From positions 407,001 to 471,000 of the forward strand of contig CAXHUQ010000577.1 in assembly GCA_964020085.1 (NCBI GenBank): a stretch of 64,000 nt of DNA, given 5' to 3'. The stretch's first letter is position 1. Each line of letters begins with the position of its first letter. This document shows, piece by piece, positions 11,773 through 22,123 of the stretch. The position numbers were made by a program, and so were the translations under genes. The stretch comes from Micromussa lordhowensis (taxonomy: Eukaryota; Cnidaria; Anthozoa; Scleractinia; Lobophylliidae). Below the pieces are notes generated by a model that saw only the letters and a program-made list of their open reading frames with translations, ran no database searches and was not told the DNA's origin.

Positions 11773-12600
11773 GTGATGGCATTTGCGCCAGGGTGTTTTT
11801 TGTGGCCTTCTTTTGAGGGGAGTTTCCCTTGGTCGCAACTTTGCAGAATTTCAGAAAACGCGCGATGAGGGTGTCCTTGCCAAATTTGCCATAGCTCGGC
11901 TTTGCGGGCACTTTGAAAGATGCGGTTTGCAGCAAAATGTTGTGCTAGGATGGCACTTTAAGTGCATTGTAATTAGGAGGAGATGGCATTTGCGCCAGGG
12001 TGTTTTTTGTGGCCTTCTTTTGAGGGGAGTTTCCCTTGGTCGCAACTTTGCAGAATTTCAGAAAACGCGCGATGGGGGTGTCCTTGCCAAATTTGCCATA
12101 GCTCGGCTTTGCGGGCACTTTGAAAGATGCGGTTTGCAGCAAAATGTTGTGCTAGGATGGCACTTTAAGTGCATTGTAATTAGGAGGTGATGGCATTTGC
12201 GCCAGGGTGTTTTTTGTGGCCTTCTTTTGAGGGGAGTTTCCCTTGGTCGCAACTTTGCAGAATTTCAGAAAACGCGCGATGAGGGTGTCCTTGCCAAATT
12301 TGCCATAGCTCGGCTTTGCGGGCACTTTGAAAGATGCGGTTTGCAGCAAAATGTTGTGCTAGGATGGCACTTTAAGTGCATTGTAATTAGGAGGAGATGG
12401 CATTTGCGCCAGGGTGTTTTTTGTGGCCTTCTTTTGAGGGGAGTTTCCCTTGGTCGCAACTTTGCAGAATTTCAGAAAACGCGCGATGGGGGTGTCCTTG
12501 CCAAATTTGCCATAGCTCGGCTTTGCGGGCACTTTGAAAGATGCGGTTTGCAGCAAAATGTTGTGCTAGGATGGCACTTTAAGTGCATTGTAATTAGGAG
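11773..12600. repeat. Duplicated dimer (2 x 414 bp)
   Basis: Two successive pairs each consist of a consensus unit followed by one with gaggagatgg at its start and gatgggggtg in its middle. The A-to-G changes lie at 12,075 and 12,489, exactly 414 bases apart. The gatgggggtg change occurs nowhere else that I could find, so the pair was duplicated as a block. The true ends cannot be fixed because the flanking units are consensus. Confidence 0.9.
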
Positions 12601-15291
12601 GTGATGGCATTTGCGCCAGGGTGTTTTTTGTGGCCTTCTTTTGAGGGGAGTTTCCCTTGGTCGCAACTTTGCAGAATTTCAGAAAACGCGCGATGAGGGT
12701 GTCCTTGCCAAATTTGCCATAGCTCGGCTTTGCGGGCACTTTGAAAGATGCGGTTTGCAGCAAAATGTTGTGCTATGATGGCACTTTAAGTGCATTGTAA
12801 TTAGGAGGTGATGGCATTTGCGCCAGGGTGTTTTTTGTGGCCTTCTTTTGAGGGGAGTTTCCCTTGGTCGCAACTTTGCAGAATTTCAGAAAACGCGCGA
12901 TGAGGGTGTCCTTGCCAAATTTGCCATAGCTCGGCTTTGCGGGCACTTTGAAAGATGCGGTTTGCAGCAAAATGTTGTGCTAGGATGGCACTTTAAGTGC
13001 ATTGTAATTAGGAGGAGATGGCATTTGCGCCAGGGTGTTTTTTGTGGCCTTCTTTTGAGGGGAGTTTCCCTTGGTCGCAACTTTGCAGAATTTCAGAAAA
13101 CGCGCGATGAGGGTGTCCTTGCCAAATTTGCCATAGCTCGGCTTTGCGGGCACTTTGAAAGATGCGGTTTGCAGCAAAATGTTGTGCTAGGATGGCACTT
13201 TAAGTGCATTGTAATTAGGAGGTGATGGCATTTGCGCCAGGGTGTTTTCTGTGGCCTTCTTTTGAGGGGAGTTTCCCTTGGTCGCAACTTTGCAGAATTT
13301 CAGAAAACGCGCGATGAGGGTGTCCTTGCCAAATTTGCCATAGCTCGGCTTTGCGGGCACTTTGAAAGATGCGGTTTGCAGCAAAATGTTGTGCTAGGAT
13401 GGCACTTTAAGTGCATTGTAATTAGGAGGTGATGGCATTTGCGCCAGGGTGTTTTTTGTGGCCTTCTTTTGAGGGGAGTTTCCCTTGGTCGCAACTTTGC
13501 AGAATTTCAGAAAACGCGCGATGAGGGTGTCCTTGCCAAATTTGCCATAGCTCGGCTTTGCGGGCACTTTGAAAGATGCGGTTTGCAGCAAAATGTTGTG
13601 CTAGGATGGCACTTTAAGTGCATTGTAATTAGGAGGTGATGGCATTTGCGCCAGGGTGTTTTTTGTGGCCTTCTTTTGAGGGGAGTTTCCCTTGGTCGCA
13701 ACTTTGCAGAATTTCAGAAAACGCGCGATGAGGGTGTCCTTGCCAAATTTGCCATAGCTCGGCTTTGCGGGCACTTTGAAAGATGCGGTTTGCAGCAAAA
13801 TGTTGTGCTAGGATGGCACTTTAAGTGCATTGTAATTAGGAGGTGATGGCATTTGCGCCAGGGTGTTTTTTGTGGCCTTCTTTTGAGGGGAGTTTCCCTT
13901 GGTCGCAACTTTGCAGAATTTCAGAAAACGCGCGATGAGGGTGTCCTTGCCAAATTTGCCATAGCTCGGCTTTGCGGGCACTTTGAAAGATGCGGTTTGC
14001 AGCAAAATGTTGTGCTAGGATGGCACTTTAAGTGCATTGTAATTAGGAGGTGATGGCATTTGCGCCAGGGTGTTTTTTGTGGCCTTCTTTTGAGGGGAGT
14101 TTCCCTTGGTCGCAACTTTGCAGAATTTCAGAAAACGCGCGATGAGGGTGTCCTTGCCAAATTTGCCATAGCTCGGCTTTGCGGGCACTTTGAAAGATGC
14201 GGTTTGCAGCAAAATGTTGTGCTAGGATGGCACTTTAAGTGCATTGTAATTAGGAGGTGATGGCATTTGCGCCAGGGTGTTTTTTGTGGCCTTCTTTTGA
14301 GGGGAGTTTCCCTTGGTCGCAACTTTGCAGAATTTCAGAAAACGCGCGATGAGGAAGTCCTTGCCAAATTTGCCATAGCTCGGCTTTGCGGGCACTTTGA
14401 AAGATGCGGTTTGCAGCAAAATGTTGTGCTAGGATGGCACTTTAAGTGCATTGTAATTAGGAGGAGATGGCATTTGCGCCAGGGTGTTTTTTGTGGCCTT
14501 CTTTTGAGGGGAGTTTCCCTTGGTCGCAACTTTGCAGAATTTCAGAAAACGCGCGATGAGGGTGTCCTTGCCAAATTTGCCATAGCTCGGCTTTGCGGGC
14601 ACTTTGAAAGATGCGGTTTGCAGCAAAATGTTGTGCTAGGATGGCACTTTAAGTGCATTGTAATTAGGAGGTGATGGCATTTGCGCGAGGGTGTTTTTTG
14701 TGGCCTTCTTTTGAGGGGAGTTTCCCTTGGTCGCAACTTTGCAGAATTTCAGAAAACGCGCGATGAGGGTGTCCTTGCCAAATTTGCCATAGCTCGGCTT
14801 TGCGAGGACTTTCAAAGATGCGGTTTGCAGCAAAATGTTGTGCTAGGATGGCACTTTAAGTGCATTGTAATTAGGAGGTGATGGCATTTGCGCCAGGGTG
14901 TTTTTTGTGGCCTTCTTTTGAGGGGAGTTTCCCTTGGTCGCAACTTTGCAGAATTTCAGAAAACGCGCGATGAGGGTGTCCTTGCCAAATTTGCCATAGC
15001 TCGGCTTTGCGGGCACTTTGAAAGATGCGGTTTGCAGCAAAATGTTGTGCTAGGATGGCACTTTAAGTGCATTGTAATTAGGAGGTGATGGCATTTGCGC
15101 CAGGGTGTTTTTTGTGGCCTCCTTTTGAGGGGAGTTTCCCTTGGTCGCAACTTTGCAGAATTTTAGAAAACGCGCGATGAGGGTGTCCTTGCCAAATTTG
15201 CCATAGCTCGGCTTTGCGGGCACTTTGAAAGATGCGGTTTGCAGCAAAATGTTGTGCTAGGATGGCACTTTAAGTGCATTGTAATTAGGAG
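12601..15291. repeat. Low-divergence monomers with private variants
   Basis: Thirteen units are near consensus. Private changes include gctatgatgg near 12,776, gaggaagtcc near 14,355, gcgcgaggg near 14,687, a three-base cluster (gcgaggactttcaaag) near 14,805-14,815, and gcctccttttg with gaattttag near 15,120-15,164. A ttttctgtgg form near 13,248 recurs near 16,975, eighteen units later. Confidence 0.85.
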
Positions 15292-16740
15292 GTGATGGCA
15301 TTTGTGCCAGGGTGTTTTTTGTGGCCTTCTTTTGAGGGGAGTTTCCCTTGGTCGCAACTTTGCAGAATTTCAGAAAACGCGCGATGAGGGTGTCCTTGCC
15401 AAATTTGCCATAGCTCGGCTTTGCGGGCACTTTGAAAGATGCGGTTTGCAGCAAAATGTTGTGCTAGGATGGCACTTTAAGGGCATTGTAATTAAGGGGT
15501 GATGGCATTTGCGCCAGGGTGTTTTTTGTGGCCTTCTTTTGAGGGGAGTTTCCCTTGGTCGCAACTTTGCAGAATTTCAGAAAACGCGCGATAAGGGTGT
15601 CCTTGCCAAATTTGCCATAGCTCGGCTTTGCGGGCACTTTGAAAGATGCGGTTTGCAGCAAAATGTTGTGCTAGGATGGCACTTTAAGTGCATTGTAATT
15701 AGGAGGTGATGGCATTTGCGCCAGGGTGTTTTTTGTGGCCTTCTTTTGAGGGGAGTTTCCCTTGGTCGCAACTTTGCAGAATTTCAGAAAACGCGCGATG
15801 AGGGTGTCCTTGCCAAATTTGCCATAGCTCGGCTTTGCGGGCACTTTGAAAGATGCGGTTTGCAGCAAAATGTTGTGCTAGGATGGCACTTTAAGTGCAT
15901 TGTAATTAGGAGGAGATGGCATTTGCGCCAGGGTGATTTTTGTGGCCTTCTTTTGAGGGGAGTTTCCCTTGGTCGCAACTTTGCAGAATTTCAGAAAACG
16001 CGCGATGAGGGTGTCCTTGCCAAATTTGCCATAGCTCGGCTTTGCGGGCACTTTGAAAGATGCGGTTTGCAGCAAAATGTTGTGCTAGGATGGCACTTTA
16101 AGTGCATTGTAATTAGGAGGTGATGGCATTTGTGCCAGGGTGTTTTTTGTGGCCTTCTTTTGAGGGGAGTTTCCCTTGGTCGCAACTTTGCAGAATTTCA
16201 GAAAACGCGCGATGAGGGTGTCCTTGCCAAATTTGCCATAGCTCGGCTTTGCGGGCACTTTGAAAGATGCGGTTTGCAGCAAAATGTTGTGCTAGGATGG
16301 CACTTTAAGGGCATTGTAATTAAGGGGTGATGGCATTTGCGCCAGGGTGTTTTTTGTGGCCTTCTTTTGAGGGGAGTTTCCCTTGGTCGCAACTTTGCAG
16401 AATTTCAGAAAACGCGCGATGAGGGTGTCCTTGCCAAATTTGCCATAGCTCGGCTTTGCGGGCACTTTGAAAGATGCGGTTTGCAGCAAAATGTTGTGCT
16501 AGGATGGCACTTTAAGTGCATTGTAATTAGGAGGAGATGGCATTTGCGCCAGGGTGATTTTTGTGGCCTTCTTTTGAGGGGAGTTTCCCTTGGTCGCAAC
16601 TTTGCAGAATTTCAGAAAACGCGCGATGAGGGTGTCCTTGCCAAATTTGCCATAGCTCGGCTTTGCGGGCACTTTGAAAGATGCGGTTTGCAGCAAAATG
16701 TTGTGCTAGGATGGCACTTTAAGTGCATTGTAATTAGGAG
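15292..16740. repeat. Segmental duplication of a 4-unit / 3-unit block
   Basis: The first copy (15,292-16,119) has four units: one with tttgtgcc and gggcattgtaattaagggg, two near-consensus units (the first with gataaggg), and one with gaggagatgg and gggtgattttt. The second copy (16,120-16,740) has the same first and last types but only one unit between. The tttgtgcc markers are 828 bases apart and the gtgattttt markers are 621 bases apart, so the copies differ by loss or gain of exactly one monomer. Confidence 0.9.
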
Positions 16741-17361
16741 GTGATGGCATTTGCGCCAGGGTGTTTTTTGTGGCCTTCTTTTGAGGGGAGTTTCCCTTGG
16801 TCGCAACTTTGCAGAATTTCAGAAAACGCGCGATGAGGGTGTCCTTGCCAAATTTGCCATAGCTCGGCTTTGCGGGCACTTTGAAAGATGCGGTTTGCAG
16901 CAAAATGTTGTGCTAGGATGGCACTTTAAGTGCATTGTAATTAGGAGGTGATGGCATTTGCGCCAGGGTGTTTTCTGTGGCCTTCTTTTGAGGGGAGTTT
17001 CCCTTGGTCGCAACTTTGCAGAATTTCAGAAAACGCGCGATGAGGGTGTCCTTGCCAAATTTGCCATAGCTCGGCTTTGCGGGCACTTTGAAAGATGCGG
17101 TTTGCAGCAAAATGTTGTGCTAGGATGGCACTTTAAGTGCATTGTAATTAGGAGGTGATGGCATTTGCGCCAGGGTGTTTTTTGTGGCCTTCTTTTGAGG
17201 GGAGTTTCCCTTGGTCGCAACTTTGCAGAATTTCAGAAAACGCGCGATGAGGGTGTCCTTGCCAAATTTGCCATAGCTCGGCTTTGCGGGCACTTTGAAA
17301 GATGCGGTTTGCAGCAAAATGTTGTGCTAGGATGGCACTTTAAGTGCATTGTAATTAGGAG
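16741..17361. repeat. Three near-consensus monomers between rearranged blocks
   Basis: Two consensus-like units flank one with a T-to-C change in the T tract (ttttctgtgg) near 16,976. They separate the 15.3-16.7 kb duplication from the ttcgcag domain that follows. Confidence 0.85.
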
Positions 17362-17992
17362 GAGATGGCATTTGCGCCAGGGTGTTTTTTGTGGCCTTCT
17401 TTTGAGGGGAGTTTCCCTTGGTCGCAACTTTGCAGAATTTCAGAAAACGCGCGATGAGGGTGTCCTTGCCAAATTTGCCATAGCTCGGCTTTGCGGGCAC
17501 TTTGAAAGATGCGGTTCGCAGCAAAATGTTGTGCTAGGATGGCACTTTAAGTGCATTGTAATTAGGAGGTGATGGCATTTGCGCCAGGGTGTTTTTTGTG
17601 GCCTTCTTTTGAGGGGAGTTTCCCTTGGTCGCAACTTTGCAGAATTTCAGAAAACGCGCGATGAGGGTGTCCTTGCCAAATTTGCCATAGCTCGGCTTTG
17701 CGGGCACTTTGAAAGATGCGGTTTGCAGCAAAATGTTGTGCTAGGATGGCACTTTAAGTGCATTGTAATTAGGAGGTAATGGCATTTGCGCCAGGGTGTT
17801 TTTTGTGGCCTTCTTTTAAGGGGAGTTTCCCTTGGTCGCAACTTTGCAGAATTTCAGAAAACGCGCGATGAGGGTGTCCTTGCCAAATTTGCCATAGCTC
17901 GGCTTTGCGGGCACTTTGAAAGATGCGGTTCGCAGCAAAATGTTGTGCTAGGATGGCACTTTAAGTGCATTGTAATTAGGAGGTGATGGCAT

Positions 17993-18814
17993 TTGCGCCA
18001 GGGTGTTTTTTGTGGCCTTCTTTTGAGGGGAGTTTCCCTTGGTCGCAACTTTGCAGAATTTCAGAAAACGCGCGATGAGGGTGTCCTTGCCAAATTTGCC
18101 ATAGCTCGGCTTTGCGGGCACTTTGAAAGATGCGGTTTGCAGCAAAATGTTGTGCTAGGATGGCACTTTAAGTGCATTGTAATTAGGAGGTCATGGCATT
18201 TGCGCCAGGGTGTTTTTTGTGGCCTTCTTTTGAGGGGAGTTTCCCTTGGTCGCAACTTTGCAGAATTTCAGAAAACGCGCGATGAGGGTGTCCTTGCCAA
18301 ATTTGCCATAGCTCGGCTTTGCGGGCACTTTGAAAGATGCGGTTTGCAGCAAAATATTGTGCTAGGATGGCACTTTAAGTGCATTGTAATTAGGAGGAGA
18401 TGGCATTTGCGCCAGGGTGTTTTTTGTGGCCTTCTTTTGAGGGGAGTTTCCCTTGGTCGCAACTTTGCAGAATTTCAGAAAACGCGCGATGAGGGTGTCC
18501 TTGCCAAATTTGCCATAGCTCGGCTTTGCGGGCACTTTGAAAGATGTGGTTCGCAGCAAAATGTTGTGCTAGGATGGCACTTTAAGTGCATTGTAATTAG
18601 GAGGAGATGGCATTTGCGCCAGGGTGTTTTTTGTGGCCTTCTTTTGAGGGGAGTTTCCCTTGGTCGCAACTTTGCAGAATTTCAGAAAACGCGCGATGAG
18701 GGTGTCCTTGCCAAATTTGCCATAGCTCGGCTTTGCGGGCACTTTGAAAGATGCGGTTCGCAGCAAAATGTTGTGCTAGGATGGCACTTTAAGTGCATTG
18801 TAATTAGGAGGTGA
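17993..18814 (+). other. Longest open frame, a read-through of four monomers (not called as a gene)
   Basis: In the main + frame each 69-codon unit normally ends in TGA at the monomer junction. Here three junctions in a row carry TCA, AGA and AGA instead, so the frame stays open for 273 codons, four near-identical 69-residue repeats. The start is TTG, not ATG. The same kind of change gives 135- and 204-codon frames elsewhere. I see no promoter, signal peptide or known domain, and the frame exists only because 207 is a multiple of three. I treat it as non-coding; a very low chance of translation remains. Confidence 0.85.
18190..18603. repeat. Two-monomer block with an echo seven units downstream (19,639-20,052)
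   Basis: Two adjacent units share rare changes with a pair 1,449 bases further on: aaaatattg at 18,356 and 19,805, and gatgtggttcg at 18,547 and 19,996. The first unit here starts gtcatgg and its partner gtgatgg, so the copies have since diverged or were joined at that point. Confidence 0.88.
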
Positions 18815-20052
18815 TGGCATTTGCGCCAGGGTGTTTTTTGTGGCCTTCTTTTGAGGGGAGTTTCCCTTGGTCGCAACTTTGCAGAATTTCAGAAAACGCG
18901 CGATGAGGGTGTCCTTGCCAAATTTGCCATAGCTCGGCTTTGCGGGCACTTTGAAAGATGCGGTTTGCAGCAAAATGTTGTGCTAGGATGGCACTTTAAG
19001 TGCATTGTAATTAGGAGGTAATGGCATTTGCGCCAGGGTGTTTTTTGTGGCCTTCTTTTGAGGGGAGTTTCCCTTGGTCGCAACTTTGCAGAATTTCAGA
19101 AAACGCGCGATGAGGGTGTCCTTGCCAAATTTGCCATAGCTCGGCTTTGCGGGCACTTTGAAAGATGCGGTTCGCAGCAAAATGTTGTGCTAGGATGGCA
19201 CTTTAAGTGCATTGTAATTAGGAGGTGATGGCATTTGCGCCAGGGTGTTTTTTGTGGCCTTCTTTTGAGGGGAGTTTCCCTTGGTCGCAACTTTGCAGAA
19301 TTTCAGAAAACGCGCGATGAGGGTGTCCTTGCCAAATTTGCCATAGCTCGGCTTTGCGGGCACTTTGAAAGATGCGGTTTGCAGCAAAATGTTGTGCTAG
19401 GATGGCACTTTAAGTGCATTGTAATTAGGAGGTAATGGCATTTGCGCCAGGGTGTTTTTTGTGGCCTTCTTTTGAGGGGAGTTTCCCTTGGTCGCAACTT
19501 TGCAGAATTTCAGAAAACGCGCGATGAGGGTGTCCTTGCCAAATTTGCCATAGCTCGGCTTTGCGGGCACTTTGAAAGATGCGGTTCGCAGCAAAATGTT
19601 GTGCTAGGATGGCACTTTAAGTGCATTGTAATTAGGAGGTGATGGCATTTGCGCCAGGGTGTTTTTTGTGGCCTTCTTTTGAGGGGAGTTTCCCTTGGTC
19701 GCAACTTTGCAGAATTTCAGAAAACGCGCGATGAGGGTGTCCTTGCCAAATTTGCCATAGCTCGGCTTTGCGGGCACTTTGAAAGATGCGGTTTGCAGCA
19801 AAATATTGTGCTAGGATGGCACTTTAAGTGCATTGTAATTAGGAGGAGATGGCATTTGCGCCAGGGTGTTTTTTGTGGCCTTCTTTTGAGGGGAGTTTCC
19901 CTTGGTCGCAACTTTGCAGAATTTCAGAAAACGCGCGATGAGGGTGTCCTTGCCAAATTTGCCATAGCTCGGCTTTGCGGGCACTTTGAAAGATGTGGTT
20001 CGCAGCAAAATGTTGTGCTAGGATGGCACTTTAAGTGCATTGTAATTAGGAG

Positions 20053-21294
20053 GTGATGGCATTTGCGCCAGGGTGTTTTTTGTGGCCTTCTTTTGAGGGG
20101 AGTTTCCCTTGGTCGCAACTTTGCAGAATTTCAGAAAACGCGCGATGAGGGTGTCCTTGCCAAATTTGCCATAGCTCGGCTTTGCGGGCACTTTGAAAGA
20201 TGCGGTTTGCAGCAAAATGTTGTGCTAGGATGGCACTTTAAGTGCATTGTAATTAGGAGGTCATGGCATTTGCGCCAGGGTTTTTTTTGTGGCCTTCTTT
20301 TGAGGGGAGTTTCCCTTGGTCGCAACTTTGCAGAATTTCAGAAAACGCGCGATGAGGGTGTCCTTGCCAAATTTGCCATAGCTCGGCTTTGCGGGCACTT
20401 TGAAAGATGCGGTTTGCAGCAAAATGTTGTGCTAGGATGGCACTTTAAGTGCATTGTAATTAGGAGGTCATGGCATTTGCGCCAGGGTGTTTTTTGTGGC
20501 CTTCTTTTGAGGGGAGTTTCCCTTGGTCGCAACTTTGCAGAATTTCAGAAAACGCGCGATGAGGGTGTCCTTGCCAAATTTGCCATAGCTCGGCTTTGCG
20601 GGCACTTTGAAAGATGCGGTTTGCAGCAAAATGTTGTGCTAGGATGGCACTTTAAGTGCATTGTAATTAAGAGGTGATGGCGTTTGCGCCAGGGTGTTTT
20701 TTGTGGCCTTCTTTTGAGGGGAGTTTTCCTTGGTCGCAACTTTGCAGAATTTCAGAAAACGCGCGATGAGGGTGTCCTTGCCAAATTTGCCATAGCTCGG
20801 CTTTGCGGGCACTTTGAAAGATGCGGTTTGCAGCAAAATGTTGTGCTAGGATGGCACTTTAAGTGCATTGTAATTAGGAGGTGATGGCATTTGCGCCAGG
20901 GTGTTTTTTGTGGCCTTCTTTTGAGGGGAGTTTCCCTTGGTCGCAACTTTGCAGAATTTCAGAAAACGCGCGATGAGGGTGTCCTTGCCAAATTTGCCAT
21001 AGCTCGGCTTTGCGGGCACTTTGAAAGATGCGGTTTGCAGCAAAATGTTGTGCTAGGATGGCACTTTAAGTGCATTGTAATTAGGAGGTGATGGCATTTG
21101 TGCCAGGGTGTTTTTTGTGGCCTTCTTTTGAGGGGAGTTTCCCTTGGTCGCAACTTTGCAGAATTTCAGAAAACGCGCGATGAGGGTGTCCTTGCCAAAT
21201 TTGCCATAGCTCGGCTTTGCGGGCACTTTGAAAGATGCGGTTTGCAGCAAAATGTTGTGCTAGGATGGCACTTTAAGTGCATTGTAATTAGGAG
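20053..21294. repeat. Monomers with gtcatgg starts, an expanded T run and private variants
   Basis: Six units. Two begin gtcatgg (near 20,262 and 20,469), one of them with the G of tgtttttt changed to T to give T8 near 20,281. The unit from 20,674 has attaagagg, gatggcgttt and gagttttcc, three private changes. A unit with tttgtgcc starts near 21,088; that marker recurs near 23,572. Confidence 0.85.
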
Positions 21295-22123
21295 GTGATG
21301 GCATTTGCGCCAGGGTGTTTTTTGTGGCCTTCTTTTGAGGGGAGTTTCCCTTGGTCGCAACTTTGCAGAATTTCAGAAAACGCGCGATGAGGGTGTCCTT
21401 GCCAAATTTGCCATAGCTCGGCTTTGCGGGCACTTTGAAAGATGCGGTTTGCAGCAAAATGTTGTGCTAGGATGGCACTTTAAGTGCATTGTAATTAGGA
21501 GGTCATGGCATTTGCGCCAGGGTGTTTTTTGTGGCCTTCTTTTGAGGGGAGTTTCCCTTGGTCGCAACTTTGCAGAATTTCAGAAAACGCGCGATGAGGG
21601 TGTCCTTGCCAAATTTGCCATAGCTCGGCTTTGCGGGCACTTTGAAAGATGCGGTTCGCAGCAAAATGTTGTGCTAGGATGGCACTTTAAGTGCATTGTA
21701 ATTAGGAGGTGATGGCATTTGCGCCAGGGTGTTTTTTGTGGCCTTCTTTTGAGGGGAGTTTCCCTTGGTCGCAACTTTGCAGAATTTCAGAAAACGCGCG
21801 ATGAGGGTGTCCTTGCCAAATTTGCCATAGCTCGGCTTTGCGGGCACTTTGAAAGATGCGGTTTGCAGCAAAATGTTGTGCTAGGATGGCACTTTAAGTG
21901 CATTGTAATTAGGAGGTGATGGCATTTGCGCCAGGGTTTTTTTTTGTGGCCTTCTTTTGAGGGGAGTTTCCCTTGGTCGCAACTTTGCAGAATTTCAGAA
22001 AACGCGCGATGAGGGTGTCCTTGCCAAATTTGCCATAGCTCGGCTTTGCGGGCACTTTGAAAGATGCGGTTTGCAGCAAAATGTTGTGCTAGGATGGCAC
22101 TTTAAGTGCATTGTAATTAGGAG
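21295..22123. repeat. Four-monomer block with an echo 13 units downstream (23,986-24,813)
   Basis: The order consensus, gtcatgg unit with ttcgcag, consensus, unit with a T-only tract is found again 2,691 bases later. The ttcgcag markers are at 21,657 and 24,348. The last unit has T9 here (208 bp) and T8 in the echo (207 bp). The echo also has a private gcgtcagg change near 24,210. Confidence 0.85.
21916..22123. repeat. 208-bp monomer with T9 tract (+1 base)
   Basis: After ccaggg the usual tgtttttt (T, G, T6) is replaced by nine T, so the G is lost and one T gained. This is one of only two units of abnormal length in the window. It shifts the phase of all following units by +1 until the compensating -1 unit at 22,745. 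Confidence 0.95.

Larger units (their letters stand above)
17362..20052. repeat. Domain of ttcgcag marker monomers, with local dimer periodicity
   Basis: Seven of the thirteen units have cggttcgcag in place of cggtttgcag, at 17,517; 17,931; 18,552; 18,759; 19,173; 19,587 and 20,001. The steps are 2, 3, 1, 2, 2 and 2 units. In 18,811-19,638 a consensus unit alternates with a marker unit that also has gtaatgg at its start, giving a 414-bp higher-order repeat in two copies. The gtaatgg change (17,778; 19,020; 19,434) turns the frame's usual TGA into TAA. Later single occurrences of ttcgcag (21,657; 24,348; 29,523; 44,013) track larger duplications. Confidence 0.92.
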
